Below are positions 34,165 to 42,983 of a DNA stretch of 64,000 nucleotides, piece after piece. A program made the translations under genes and the position numbers. How positions within the stretch are numbered: the first letter of the stretch is position 1; every line of letters starts with the position of its first letter. The DNA comes from Defluviibacillus sp043739385 (GTDB lineage: Bacteria > Pseudomonadota > Gammaproteobacteria > Burkholderiales > Burkholderiaceae_C): positions 28,750-92,749 of the forward strand of contig JAYUED010000144.1 of the NCBI GenBank assembly GCA_043739385.1, in the 5' to 3' direction. The notes under the pieces were generated by a model. The model ran no database searches and was not told where the DNA came from. It was given only the letters and a program-made list of their open reading frames with translations.

Positions 34165-34491
34165 TTACGGTTTGACCGGCGCCAACTCCAGTAGTGCCTG
34201 GTCAACGGCATAGTTGCAATCCCGTGGACCACGGCGGCAAAACTCTCCGATGGCTTTTGCATCGATACGTTTGGCATCCTGCGCCGGTCTGGCAACCAGC
34301 AGCACACCATCATCGGTTTGGGTAACGGTGTAGGCCGGGTACTGGTCGGTGATTTTTTCAGTGAGCAGTTTTTCCCATGACGGCGGTTTGCTACAACTGG
34401 CGATCAGAAACGGGACCAAGGGCACCAGTGCCAGACAAAGCACTGTCCTGAAAGGTTTGCGAGTGTTCCAGATATGAAAATTCTTTGTCAT
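34165..34491 (-). CDS. Small hypothetical lipoprotein
   Basis: A 108-residue protein I do not recognise. It has a signal peptide with a lipobox, LVPFLIASC, so Cys33 should be lipidated and the protein anchored to a membrane in the envelope. The mature part is about 75 residues, contains two Cys (FCRRGPRDC) that could form a disulfide, and a short beta-rich stretch YTVTQTDDGVLLVARP. It lies alone between cluster B and the AraC gene. Confidence 0.75.
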   Translation of the reverse strand: MTKNFHIWNTRKPFRTVLCLALVPLVPFLIASCSKPPSWEKLLTEKITDQYPAYTVTQTDDGVLLVARPAQDAKRIDAKAIGEFCRRGPRDCNYAVDQALLELAPVKP

Positions 34492-34531
34492 GCAGTATCT
34501 GTTCTACAGGTGCTTGTTTGATCGTTCATCC

Positions 34532-34552
34532 TACGCAGTTTTTCACTGCGTA
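34532..34552. terminator. Hairpin downstream of the AraC gene
   Basis: TACGCAG (34532-34538) and CTGCGTA (34546-34552) form a perfect 7-bp stem with a 7-base loop. It lies in the 139-base gap between the AraC gene and the lipoprotein gene. There is no T-run after it on either strand, so it is at best a weak or Rho-assisted terminator. Confidence 0.35.
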
Positions 34553-34630
34553 TTAGTGTGGGTCTCGTTCTTTTCGTGGAGTAATCCATGCCCACCGTTA
34601 AAAACTAGACGCAAGGAAAACAACTGGTAA

Positions 34631-35698
34631 TTACGAATGCAAATGTGTCTGCCGGTATATGCCTGGCGCTAAGCCTGTCCAGCCTTTGAAAGCGCGGTGA
34701 AAGGTGCTGGCCTCGGAGAACCCAAGGCGGTTAGCTATGTCCAGCAAGGTGAGATCGGCTTTGGCCAAATACTCGATGGCAGCATCGCGGCGCAAATCGT
34801 CTTTGATAGCTTGGTAGCCTCGCCCTTCTTCCACCAAGCGACGGCGCAGGGTTTGCGGCGTCATCGCCAGCGTCTGGCTCACGGCTTCAAGTGTCGGCAT
34901 GTCGCCGTCTAGGTGCTTGCGTAGCAGGCGGCGAATGCGTTCAGTCAAGGTAGTTTGGTCGCGGTACCTGACCAACAAACTGGCAGGCGCTTGCAGTAAA
35001 AATTCGGTCAAACTTTGGCTGTTTTGCACTACGGGCAACTCGAGCCACCGCGCTTCGAACCGAAATCCCACATGTGCTTTAGCGTAATGCATTGGGGCGT
35101 GAAACAGCAATTCAGCATCAGTGTTGTAGGCTATGTCGGCCTCGGGATAGGTCACGTCCAGCAAGGGAATGCGCCGCGCAACCAACCATGAGATCAGCCC
35201 ATAGGTGAAAAACGCAAACACCCGTTCGGCATAACTCTGCGCCCGGTCACGCGGCCCCCGGCTAACCAGCCGGTAATGCGCAAAACCCTGCTCCACGACG
35301 AGGCGCGGCACAAAGTCATGCAATTGCAGGTGAAAAAACTGGCAGCCAATGCGCAGCGCCTCCCCCAGCGTTTGGCAATGCACAAGAACGCGACACGCCT
35401 GCACAAAACTACCTACTCGCAATGGCTGGCTACATAGCCCCCACAGCTCGTCACGGGTCACGCGCCGCAACACAAAGGTGAGGGCCGCGTACTGCGCTTG
35501 GGTGACACGGGCCAGCGGCGAGTCGAGCAAAGCAGGTGTGATACCTGCGCGCTGGACGATAGCGTTTATGTTGCCACCTCGCTGGCGCACGCCCTGCAAA
35601 ATCTGGAGGACTTGGGGGATGGCTATGGTGTGGTGGGGCGTTGGGTGGTGCGCGTGGTGGGTCTGGTGAACCGTAGCGCTGGCAGCTTGAAAAGACAT
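34631..35698 (-). CDS. AraC family transcriptional regulator (OruR-like N-terminal domain)
   Basis: A 355-residue regulator with an N-terminal arabinose-binding-like domain of the OruR type (about 30-215: AQYAALTFVLRRVTRDELW, RVFAFFTYGLISWLVARRIP) and a C-terminal AraC helix-turn-helix (about 255-350: PTLEAVSQTLAMTPQTLRRR, EYLAKADLTLLDIANRLGFS, TFHRAFKGWTGLAPG). The N-terminal 30 residues are His-rich (HQTHHAHHPTPHH) and of low complexity. Such regulators often control acyl-CoA or hydroxy-acid catabolism, so it may act on cluster B; it lies on the same strand and is separated from it by the lipoprotein gene. It ends a few bases from cobC. Confidence 0.9.
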   Translation of the reverse strand: MSFQAASATVHQTHHAHHPTPHHTIAIPQVLQILQGVRQRGGNINAIVQRAGITPALLDSPLARVTQAQYAALTFVLRRVTRDELWGLCSQPLRVGSFVQACRVLVHCQTLGEALRIGCQFFHLQLHDFVPRLVVEQGFAHYRLVSRGPRDRAQSYAERVFAFFTYGLISWLVARRIPLLDVTYPEADIAYNTDAELLFHAPMHYAKAHVGFRFEARWLELPVVQNSQSLTEFLLQAPASLLVRYRDQTTLTERIRRLLRKHLDGDMPTLEAVSQTLAMTPQTLRRRLVEEGRGYQAIKDDLRRDAAIEYLAKADLTLLDIANRLGFSEASTFHRAFKGWTGLAPGIYRQTHLHS

Positions 35699-35702
35699 AG
35701 GC

Positions 35703-36275
35703 TCAGTTTAAAGCCCCTGATAAAGTCCCTAATGTTAGTACCTCTAACTCGCCAAACCCTGGCCCCTGCTGCGGCCACTGGTCAGCCCGCACGGGGCACG
35801 CTACACCGGCCAACAGCAAGCGAGCTGCACGAACCACACCTGCGTGGGTGACCCACAGTGCATCTTGCCCGCTGGTACGCCATTGCGACAGAGCGCCGTC
35901 CACGCGCTGCATGAAGCTGCGCACGCTTTCACCGTTGAGACCAACACGCAGGTCGGCAAAGTCAGCCGTCCACACGTCGATTTCAGCTTTGGGAATGGCG
36001 CTCCAGAGTTGGCCTTCCCACTGGCCAAAGTTCATCTCCGCGATACGGGGCTCAGTTTTACTGATTAAATCAGGTCTTAGCGCTGATATCGCCCTGGCCA
36101 TTTGCTCACATCTTTGCAGCGGAGAGCAGCAGATGGGCAGGTACATCGGCAAGTTGGACACCAGCGCTTGCGCCGCTTGGGAGGTGGCATCAACGTCCGC
36201 AGGCATATCGGTAGCGCCGTAGCACACCCCCGGTGCGACCAGCGGCTGGGCATGGCGAACCAACCAGAGCCTCAC
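35703..36275 (-). CDS. cobC: Histidine phosphatase, alpha-ribazole phosphatase type
   Basis: A 190-residue phosphoglycerate mutase-like phosphatase. The catalytic His is in RLWLVRHAQPL, the second His in WVTHAGVVRAARLL, and EMNFGQWEGQLWSAIP is the usual CobC block. It probably removes the phosphate from alpha-ribazole phosphate or from adenosylcobalamin phosphate in the last steps of cobalamin assembly. Its ATG overlaps the cobS stop by 4 bases (ATGA), which supports the cobalamin role. It is the last gene of the cob operon. Confidence 0.88.
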   Translation of the reverse strand: MRLWLVRHAQPLVAPGVCYGATDMPADVDATSQAAQALVSNLPMYLPICCSPLQRCEQMARAISALRPDLISKTEPRIAEMNFGQWEGQLWSAIPKAEIDVWTADFADLRVGLNGESVRSFMQRVDGALSQWRTSGQDALWVTHAGVVRAARLLLAGVACPVRADQWPQQGPGFGELEVLTLGTLSGALN

Positions 36276-37186
36276 CTCGCAACCGCCAAGAATGATTGCG
36301 AAAACGCTTGTAAAACAGCGGGCGAAACGGCGGGTGCTATGGCCAATCCAAGGTAAAACGCCAGTTCACCCACCTGCTGAGTAGCACCAAGGCAATCCCC
36401 GGTGAAGCCTTGCAGACGGTGTCGAAACCAGCGGTACATCCACGTGAGTGCGAGCAACAGCATGGCCGAAGAAACTACAGTTTTAATAGCACCTAATGCA
36501 ATACAAGCAAGGGCTATAGCCGGTATTGACCATAAAAATGCCACACCCATTGCCCCAGCGCTGATTTGGTCGGCCAGAGGTTTTGATTTGGAGGTAGCGT
36601 CATCTCCCACATGCGGCAACCAGCGGATCAGCCACAGCGGAGCAAAGCGTGACAGCACATGGCCGGCAATGAGCGGGACGACAACGGCGGTGGTCACGCC
36701 GCGTAAATCCCCCTGGATGCTCTGCCCTGTTAAAAGCACCAACAGGGCAAATTTGAGTGCCAACACCAGTACCAATGCCAGCACGCCAAAAGCCCCCACC
36801 CGAGAATCCTTCATGATGACCAGCGCCCGCTCGCGCTGCAAGCTGCCCCCCAGCCCATCTGCCACATCAGCCAAGCCGTCTTCATGAAAACCACCCGTCA
36901 TCAGCACGGTGGTGATGGTGCTGAGCACGGCTGCCACCCACGCGCTTGCCTGGCTGCTGTGACCGGCCAACGTCAACACGTACCACGTCAACCCAAACAC
37001 GCCCGCAGCCACGCCGCCCACCAACCAGCCAATGCCGGGGAAATGTCCAGCACTGGCCCTGAGCATCTCTGGGCTGTAGCCGACCCAATTCGCCAGCCGC
37101 CCAGTGACGGGCACGCGGGTAAAAAACTGGAGGGCGAGGAGGAAGTGACGAAAGTGCAGAGAGGGGCGTAGGGCGTTGTGCATCAA
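36272..37186 (-). CDS. cobS: Adenosylcobinamide-GDP ribazoletransferase
   Basis: A 304-residue integral membrane enzyme that joins adenosylcobinamide-GDP with alpha-ribazole (phosphate) to give cobalamin (phosphate). The signature GGFHEDGLADVADGLGGS and KDSRVGAFGVLAL is intact and at least six hydrophobic segments are visible. It starts 24 bases after the cobT gene and overlaps cobC. It is somewhat longer than the usual 250 residues, with an insertion around SKSKPLADQI. No cobU (kinase/guanylyltransferase) gene is in this window. Confidence 0.95.
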   Translation of the reverse strand: MMHNALRPSLHFRHFLLALQFFTRVPVTGRLANWVGYSPEMLRASAGHFPGIGWLVGGVAAGVFGLTWYVLTLAGHSSQASAWVAAVLSTITTVLMTGGFHEDGLADVADGLGGSLQRERALVIMKDSRVGAFGVLALVLVLALKFALLVLLTGQSIQGDLRGVTTAVVVPLIAGHVLSRFAPLWLIRWLPHVGDDATSKSKPLADQISAGAMGVAFLWSIPAIALACIALGAIKTVVSSAMLLLALTWMYRWFRHRLQGFTGDCLGATQQVGELAFYLGLAIAPAVSPAVLQAFSQSFLAVAR

Positions 37187-37210
37187 GCGCTTAAGGGAAC
37201 GTCAGCGCAA

Positions 37211-38302
37211 TCAAGCCGATTTTTCTGACACACCAGCCTGCTCAAAGCTGGCCATGTCGCTCATCACCCGGCACGCCGCACGCAGCAAGGGCCACGCCAG
37301 CGCCGCGCCGGAGCCTTCGCCCAAACGCAGCCCCAAGTCCAGTAAAGGCTGTGCGGACTGAACTGGCTGTACAGAGGGCGCACTGATTTTTTCCAAATGC
37401 GCCAACATCAACCCATGCCCCGGCTCACCCGAGCGGTGCGCGAACACGCAACGTTGCATCACCGCAGGTTGCAGCGCCTGCGCCACCAGCAAGGCGGATG
37501 TGACGATAAAACCATCGATCACGATCACCCGGCGCTCTAGCGCGGCTTGCTGGACAGCGCCCACCAGCGTAGCAATCTCGAACCCGCCAAAGGCGGCCAG
37601 TGCTTGCAGCGGCGTACTTGCCTGCGCGTGCCGAGCCAATACCTCACGCAGAATGCCGACTTTGCGCTGCACGCCCGCTGGGTCAAGGCCGGTGCCAGCG
37701 CCCGTGCAATCGGCGACATCTAAGCCAGCCAGCCGCGCCAATAAAAGCGACGCACTCGACGTATTGCCAATGCCCATCTCGCCCAACAGCACCGCATTGC
37801 CCGGCAGCGCTTTGACGATGGCACGGCCATTGGCGATGGCCTGCTGGCATTGCGCGTCGGTCATTGCGGCTTGAGTCGACGAATCCGCCGTGCCAGGGGC
37901 AATTTTGTGAACAAGCAACTGCGGCTGGCCTGCTACCTTCGCACGTGAAGCAAAGTCATGCCGCACGCCGCAGTCCACCACCGTAAGCGTCAGTCCCATT
38001 TCACGCGCCAGCACGCTGACCGCTGCGCCACCGGCGAGGAAGTTTTCCACCATCTGCCAGGTCACATCGCTAGGGTAAGCCGATACGCCACGTGCCACCA
38101 AACCGTGGTCACCCGCGCAAACCAGCATTTGGGGTTGGTCTAACTGTGGTGTTTCGGTGCCCAGGATTTGACCCAACTGCAAGGCGAGAGCCTCCAAACG
38201 GCCCAGTGAGCCTTGGGGCTTGGTTTTGTTATCCAGCTTATGTTGAAGGCGCTGGGTGAGGGCTGCGTCGAACAAATCGGAAATAGTCAGATCGGTCATC
38301 AT
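37211..38302 (-). CDS. cobT: Nicotinate-nucleotide--dimethylbenzimidazole phosphoribosyltransferase, copy 2
   Basis: The operon copy of CobT, about 363 residues. It has NKTKPQGSLGRLEALA, CAGDHGLVARGVSAYP, canonical GEMGIGNTSSAS, and the C-terminal catalytic Glu in RLGEGSGAALAWP. It differs from the first copy (1942-3000) by keeping GEMGIGN and ENFLAGGAA, and by an insertion SAPSVQPVQSAQPLLD. The start is uncertain: ATGs at 38326, 38317, 38302 and 38299 are in frame and none has a good ribosome site; the N-terminal residues before 38302 come from a 9-bp repeat. In all cases it overlaps the end of cobQ by more than 60 bases. Confidence 0.95.
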   Translation of the reverse strand: MMTDLTISDLFDAALTQRLQHKLDNKTKPQGSLGRLEALALQLGQILGTETPQLDQPQMLVCAGDHGLVARGVSAYPSDVTWQMVENFLAGGAAVSVLAREMGLTLTVVDCGVRHDFASRAKVAGQPQLLVHKIAPGTADSSTQAAMTDAQCQQAIANGRAIVKALPGNAVLLGEMGIGNTSSASLLLARLAGLDVADCTGAGTGLDPAGVQRKVGILREVLARHAQASTPLQALAAFGGFEIATLVGAVQQAALERRVIVIDGFIVTSALLVAQALQPAVMQRCVFAHRSGEPGHGLMLAHLEKISAPSVQPVQSAQPLLDLGLRLGEGSGAALAWPLLRAACRVMSDMASFEQAGVSEKSA

Positions 38303-39809
38303 GGGGGTGTTGAGCATGTCGAGCATGTTGAGCGTGAGGTTCTAAAAGTGCGGTTAGCACACCGGGGGTGAAGTGGGTTCCAATGTAATCGGCCAGACCG
38401 TTAAACACGGCGTCTAGGGTCGGAACTGTGATGCCAAACAGGGCATGAAGCACCGCAGGATCCTCAAACAAACCATGCAGGTAGAGACCAAGGACATTGC
38501 CCGTGCAGTTTTGCCAGCCCAACGGATGGGTGGTCGATTGCAGCACTTCAGTAGCCACATCGCCCACCGCAGCCATCGCGGCGTGGGCAGCGGTCTGCCC
38601 GTGGTGGATTTCGTAGCCCTGTACAGCTACACCGGACAGAGTCTGCCAAGGGCCAATGACAGCATTGAATTTTGCCTGGGTGCGCTGCACAGTTTTGTCT
38701 TGCGCAAACACCGTCACCAGCGGCAGCAGCCCCAAACCTGGCGCATTACCGTCCACGCCAAACGGGTCGATCAGCGCTTCGCCCAGCATTTGCAAACCAC
38801 CGCACACGCCCAAAACCGCACCGCCCTGCCCTGCATGGTTTGCAATAGCGGCGTCCAGCCCCTGCGAGCGCAACCACGCCAAATCGCCGCTGGTGTGTTT
38901 GGAGCCGGGCAGGATGATCCAATCCGTCGCGGCATTCAGCCCCGCCAATTCCGCCGGACTGCGCACCCACAGCAGGCGCACACCGGGCACATTTTTAAGC
39001 GGCTGGAACTCATCCAGATTGCTGATACGGGGATAGGCGATAACAGCAATCGTCACTGTGACTACACCAGAGGCGCGGCTACGGTCGTCAAAAACACCGT
39101 CTTCCTCCGGCAAACCATGCTGCCACCACATCGGCAATGTCGCCACTGTAGGAATACCTGTCAGCCCCTGCAACTGCGCCGGGCCGGGGGCCAGCAAGGC
39201 AGCATCGCCCCGGAACTTGTTCAACACAAAACCGTGAATCAGCGCCCTGTCCGCCTCCGGCATCAGCGCCCAAGTGCCGTAAAGGTGGGCGAAAGCGCCA
39301 CCCCGGTCAATGTCGGTGACGAGCAGGCAGCGGGCCCCAGCATGGCGGGCCACGCGGAGGTTCACGATGTCGCTGTCCATCAGGTTGATCTCGGCGGGCG
39401 AACCTGCGCCCTCAATCACTACGACGTCGTATTCAGCACGTAAATCGTCCAGTGCTTGGGAGATAACAGGCCAGACATACTTGGAGCGTCCACGCCAGTC
39501 CATCTGCGTGAGCTCCGTGTTTACTTGACCAAGGAGGACAACCTGGCTGTGGGTGTCGCGCTCGGGCTTGAGCAACAGCGGGTTCATGCGAACTTCAGGG
39601 ACAGCATTTGCCGCGAGAGATTGAAAATACTGGGCAGAGCCGATTTCACCCCGCTCAACCACCCTCGCGTTGTTGCTCATGTTTTGCGCTTTGAACGGCG
39701 CTACGCGCAGGCCTTGGCGGGCGTAGTAACGGCACAGCGCCGTAGTGAGCCAGCTTTTGCCTGCGCCGCTGGTGGTGCCAAGCACCATGATGCACACGGC
39801 TTTTTTCAT
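38238..39809 (-). CDS. cobQ: Cobyric acid synthase
   Basis: A 523-residue glutamine-dependent amidotransferase that amidates four side chains of adenosylcobyrinic diamide. The N-terminal P-loop is LGTTSGAGKSWLTTAL with APFKAQNMSNNA; the class I glutamine amidotransferase domain has the nucleophile Cys in GVCGGLQMLG and the His in YEIHHGQT. The start ATG 39809 overlaps the stop of the aminotransferase gene (ATGA). The C-terminal 40 residues (PHAQHARHAQHPHDD and on) are low complexity, are encoded by the region shared with cobT and partly by a 9-bp repeat, and are probably a read-on extension beyond the family's normal end. Confidence 0.95.
   Translation of the reverse strand: MKKAVCIMVLGTTSGAGKSWLTTALCRYYARQGLRVAPFKAQNMSNNARVVERGEIGSAQYFQSLAANAVPEVRMNPLLLKPERDTHSQVVLLGQVNTELTQMDWRGRSKYVWPVISQALDDLRAEYDVVVIEGAGSPAEINLMDSDIVNLRVARHAGARCLLVTDIDRGGAFAHLYGTWALMPEADRALIHGFVLNKFRGDAALLAPGPAQLQGLTGIPTVATLPMWWQHGLPEEDGVFDDRSRASGVVTVTIAVIAYPRISNLDEFQPLKNVPGVRLLWVRSPAELAGLNAATDWIILPGSKHTSGDLAWLRSQGLDAAIANHAGQGGAVLGVCGGLQMLGEALIDPFGVDGNAPGLGLLPLVTVFAQDKTVQRTQAKFNAVIGPWQTLSGVAVQGYEIHHGQTAAHAAMAAVGDVATEVLQSTTHPLGWQNCTGNVLGLYLHGLFEDPAVLHALFGITVPTLDAVFNGLADYIGTHFTPGVLTALLEPHAQHARHAQHPHDDRSDYFRFVRRSPHPAPST
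38306..38332. repeat. 9-bp tandem repeat, 3 units, in the cobQ/cobT overlap
   Basis: Plus-strand units GGTGTTGAG (38306), CATGTCGAG (38315) and CATGTTGAG (38324-38332). On the minus strand they supply two of the candidate ATG start codons of cobT and at the same time, in another frame, the AQHARHAQH tail of CobQ. Confidence 0.8.
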
Positions 39810-40843
39810 ACAACTGACTCCAAAGAATTCCAACACTTTGCCAACGCCTCCAACGCCACTGGCGGCAACACCCCCAGACGCACATGCCCGGGCAAGCCGA
39901 ACGATTTAGCGTCACGGAGCTTGATACCGTGGCTACGCAAGGTGTGAAGCCACAGAGAAATATCAGCAACCCCAGGCCGTGCTACGAAGAAATTCGCTTC
40001 ACTGGGCAGCACCTGCCAGCCCCAGGACGCGCATTGTGCTACTTGCTGCGCCTTCCACGTCCTCAGGGTGAGTAGCGTCTGTGCTAACCATTGTTGACTG
40101 GTAACACTGCACCAGGCCTGCAGCAGCGCAACACCGTGTGCGCCGATGGGCCAGGACGGTGACAGTGCGGTCAACGCCCTCACCGCCTGCTCAGCACCCA
40201 GTGGTGCGATGGCATAGGCCGCGCGGATGCCGGTGAGGCCCAGCGCTTTGTTAGGCGTCCAGAGTTGCCAGACTTGGTTTATTTGTGTCAGATTAAGGCT
40301 AGGCGTACCAGACAGGCGCATTGGGGCATAAGCGCAGTCGAGTACCGCGTGCTGGTGCAGCGCTAAACCGTCCACCCATGCACCTAAGCCTGCTTGCGGC
40401 TGACCTAAAGGGCTTGACGGCTCGCAGCACCACAGCAAAGCCGCACAGGATGGCTCGGAAGTGACAGACAAACCCCAGGCGTGTGCAGCCTGGGCGTAGT
40501 CACCGTAGTGGTGAGTGGGAAAGCAGACCGAGGCACTGCCATTGCTGTTTTTACTTTGACCAGTTTCATCTGAACGCGCCGCCCAGGCACTGATGCGGTG
40601 GATGAATTCGCTGGCGCTGGCAGCCAGCACGATACGCATAGCGTCTACGTTGTGAAAAGCAGCCAATTCGCCCCGTAGCACAGCGTATTGGGGATCGGGG
40701 TAACGGGTGGCATCGGCCTGCTGCACCGCAAGGATGGCATGGGGACACGGGCCACAGGCGTTGCTGTTGGTCGAAAAATCGTACAGCGGCACACCCAAGG
40801 CGTCGGGGCCACCGTGGGTCATGCTGTTGATTTGGGGATTCAT
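39806..40843 (-). CDS. cobD: Threonine-phosphate decarboxylase / CobC-type aminotransferase
   Basis: A 345-residue fold-type I PLP enzyme that makes (R)-1-amino-2-propanol phosphate for the nucleotide loop of cobalamin (CobD in Salmonella, CobC in Pseudomonas). The N-terminal DFSTNSNACGPCPHAI, ARYPDPQYAVLR-like TRYPDPQYAVLRGELA and the PLP Lys in TPNKALGLTGIRAAYAI are present. It overlaps both neighbours (cbiB and cobQ) by 4 bases. A gene for the L-threonine kinase is not seen. Confidence 0.92.
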   Translation of the reverse strand: MNPQINSMTHGGPDALGVPLYDFSTNSNACGPCPHAILAVQQADATRYPDPQYAVLRGELAAFHNVDAMRIVLAASASEFIHRISAWAARSDETGQSKNSNGSASVCFPTHHYGDYAQAAHAWGLSVTSEPSCAALLWCCEPSSPLGQPQAGLGAWVDGLALHQHAVLDCAYAPMRLSGTPSLNLTQINQVWQLWTPNKALGLTGIRAAYAIAPLGAEQAVRALTALSPSWPIGAHGVALLQAWCSVTSQQWLAQTLLTLRTWKAQQVAQCASWGWQVLPSEANFFVARPGVADISLWLHTLRSHGIKLRDAKSFGLPGHVRLGVLPPVALEALAKCWNSLESVV

Positions 40844-41841
40844 TTTGCTATCAACAATAGAGCTACCAGCGCAAATAATACAAGCGCTACCAGTGCATTT
40901 CGTGCAAAACTTAACGCGATAACCGTGTCCGCAGTCTGTGGAGCGCAGCCTGGTTCGTTAAGCGTGTACACACCGGGCTTTCCCAAGCGGATACCTACGG
41001 CCAAGGCCATCGCCGCCATTGGCCATCCACTGTTGGGTGAGGGTGTAAGGCGCGCTTGTTTTACCAATTCACGCCAACGTCCACAGCCTGCCACAGCCAT
41101 CAGTAATACCGCAGTCAGGCGGGCAGGCAACCATGACAACACATCATCGGCCCACGCCGCCCATTTGCCAGCCCATTCCCACACTTGACCATTGCGCACG
41201 CCCCGGTAGCCCCACATGGCGTCGGCGGTGTTGGCAAAGCGGTAAAGCGCAGCACCCGGCAGGCCCAGCAACACGAACCAAAAAATCGGTGCCACCACGG
41301 AATCGTTCAGATTTTCAGCGAGGGATTCAATGGCACTTTCGCGCACCTGCGCTTCGGTCAAAGTGGTGACGTCGCGGCTAACCAGCCATGCCAAACGGGC
41401 GCGACCGGCTTCCAACGATATACCCAAGGCTGCTTCCACAGCTTGGACTTCGCTCTTGAGCATGGCCCAAGCGAGCAAGGGTTTGAGGGCAAAGCCCAAC
41501 AGCAATGCGGCCAAAAAGCCACCGTAAACACCGCCCAGGCCGTCAGTGCAGGCGATAACGATGGCTTGCAGTGCCCAGAGCGCTGCAAAAACAGTAGCTG
41601 CACCTGCAGACCAACAAAGCACGCCAAGGGTAAAAGACTTGAAGTCAGGGGTATTAAAGGTATCAGGAGTTTCCGCAATCGCCTCGGCTTTGGGGGCAAT
41701 CTGCTTGCCTGCCCAGCCGAGAAAATTGCCCATCCAGACCACGGGGTGCCAGCGGGCGGGTGGCTCGCCCAAGCGCCAGTCCACCACCAAGGCCACCAAA
41801 AGGGCGGCCATGAAGGCCGCACTGTTGACAGCCCATTGCAT
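40840..41841 (-). CDS. cbiB: Adenosylcobinamide-phosphate synthase
   Basis: A 333-residue membrane protein that attaches aminopropanol (phosphate) to adenosylcobyric acid. The family blocks are DWRLGEPPARWHPVVWMGN, SRDVTTLTEAQVRESAIESL, ENLNDSVVAPIFWF and NTADAMWGYR, between several hydrophobic segments. The start is set at ATG 41841 (MQWAVNSAAF), just after the bioB stop; an in-frame ATG at 41874 would overlap bioB by 23 bases. It is the second gene of the bioB-cob operon. Confidence 0.93.
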   Translation of the reverse strand: MQWAVNSAAFMAALLVALVVDWRLGEPPARWHPVVWMGNFLGWAGKQIAPKAEAIAETPDTFNTPDFKSFTLGVLCWSAGAATVFAALWALQAIVIACTDGLGGVYGGFLAALLLGFALKPLLAWAMLKSEVQAVEAALGISLEAGRARLAWLVSRDVTTLTEAQVRESAIESLAENLNDSVVAPIFWFVLLGLPGAALYRFANTADAMWGYRGVRNGQVWEWAGKWAAWADDVLSWLPARLTAVLLMAVAGCGRWRELVKQARLTPSPNSGWPMAAMALAVGIRLGKPGVYTLNEPGCAPQTADTVIALSFARNALVALVLFALVALLLIAK

Positions 41842-41851
41842 CACGGTCGCT

Positions 41852-42901
41852 TCAATGCCCGTGACTCGCAACATGCCCGGGCTTCATACCCAGGCGCTCG
41901 AGCAGAGCCTTGTCCGCTGATACGTCTGGGTTGCCGGTAGTCAGTAGTTTTTCGCCGTAAAAGATCGAGTTCGCGCCCGCTGCGAAACACAGCGCTTGCA
42001 CCGCGTCGCTCATGGCTTGTCGGCCAGCGGACAAACGCACGCGGGCCAAAGGCATGGTGATACGGGCAACAGCAATGGTGCGCACAAACTCCAGCGGATC
42101 CAAATCAGCCTGATTAGCCAGGGGCGTACCGGGTACTTTCACCAAATTGTTAATGGGCACGGATTCAGGGTATGGCGCCAGGTTGGCCAATTGCCCTATC
42201 AAACCCGCACGCTGGGCTCGGGTTTCGCCCATGCCAACAATACCGCCGCTGCATACCTTGACGCCTGAGGCACGTACATGAGCCAAGGTATCCAACCGGT
42301 CTTGGTAGTCTCGAGTTTGGATAATGTCACCGTAGAAATCGGGGGCGCTATCGAGATTGTGGTTGTAGTAATCCAGCCCGGCATCGTGCAGGGTGTTGGC
42401 GTGGGCCTCGGTCAACATGCCTAAAGTCGCGCAGGCTTCGAGTCCCATGGCTTTAACGCTTTTAACCAATTCGGCTACAGCCTCCACATCGCGGTCTTTG
42501 GGGGCTCGCCACGCAGCACCCATACAAAACCGGGTGGCACCTGCCGCTTTGGCACGCTCTGCAGCTTCGATCACAGCAGCCACATCGAGCAGCTTGGAGG
42601 CTTCGACACCCGTGTCGTAATGCACGGACTGCGGGCAGTAGCCGCAATCTTCCGGGCAACCACCGGTTTTAATGGACAAAAGCGTAGCCAGCTCAACCTG
42701 GGTGGGATCGAAATGCTGGCGATGCGCCGTTTGGGCATGGAATAGCAGCTCGGTAAACGGAAGGTCGAACAGCGCCTCAATGGCTGCAACGGGCCAGCGC
42801 TCGGGGGTGTCGGTAGCTGGGGCTGGTACGCTTTGGCGCTTGGTAGCGGTGGGATGGAAGTGCAGGGTTTGAGGAGCTTCTGTCAGCATCGTTGAGGTCA
42901 T
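41852..42901 (-). CDS. bioB: Biotin synthase
   Basis: A 349-residue radical SAM enzyme that inserts sulfur into dethiobiotin. The [4Fe-4S] cluster motif C-x3-C-x2-C is in GGCPEDCGYCPQS (Cys82, 86, 89), and NNLVKVPGTPL, MGETRAQRAGL and AGANSIFYGEKLLTTGN are typical. The N-terminal 35 residues are longer than in E. coli. It is the first gene of the cobalamin run and there is no bioA, bioF or bioD nearby. The 82-base gap upstream has no cobalamin riboswitch features that I can recognise. Confidence 0.97.
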   Translation of the reverse strand: MTSTMLTEAPQTLHFHPTATKRQSVPAPATDTPERWPVAAIEALFDLPFTELLFHAQTAHRQHFDPTQVELATLLSIKTGGCPEDCGYCPQSVHYDTGVEASKLLDVAAVIEAAERAKAAGATRFCMGAAWRAPKDRDVEAVAELVKSVKAMGLEACATLGMLTEAHANTLHDAGLDYYNHNLDSAPDFYGDIIQTRDYQDRLDTLAHVRASGVKVCSGGIVGMGETRAQRAGLIGQLANLAPYPESVPINNLVKVPGTPLANQADLDPLEFVRTIAVARITMPLARVRLSAGRQAMSDAVQALCFAAGANSIFYGEKLLTTGNPDVSADKALLERLGMKPGHVASHGH

Positions 42902-42983
42902 TGCAAAGTTTTTCCGTTGATCAATACAGGGCGCACTGTACCTGTCAATAAGAATTAGGGGACAGGGCTTCTGACGTACTCGA

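Noticed and set aside
38445..39443. A 332-codon plus-strand frame inside cobQ
   Set aside because: It is antisense to a cobQ gene with all catalytic motifs in place.
42902..42983. Cobalamin riboswitch upstream of bioB and the cob genes
   Set aside because: The gap is only 82 bases and shows no B12-box or the conserved riboswitch core.
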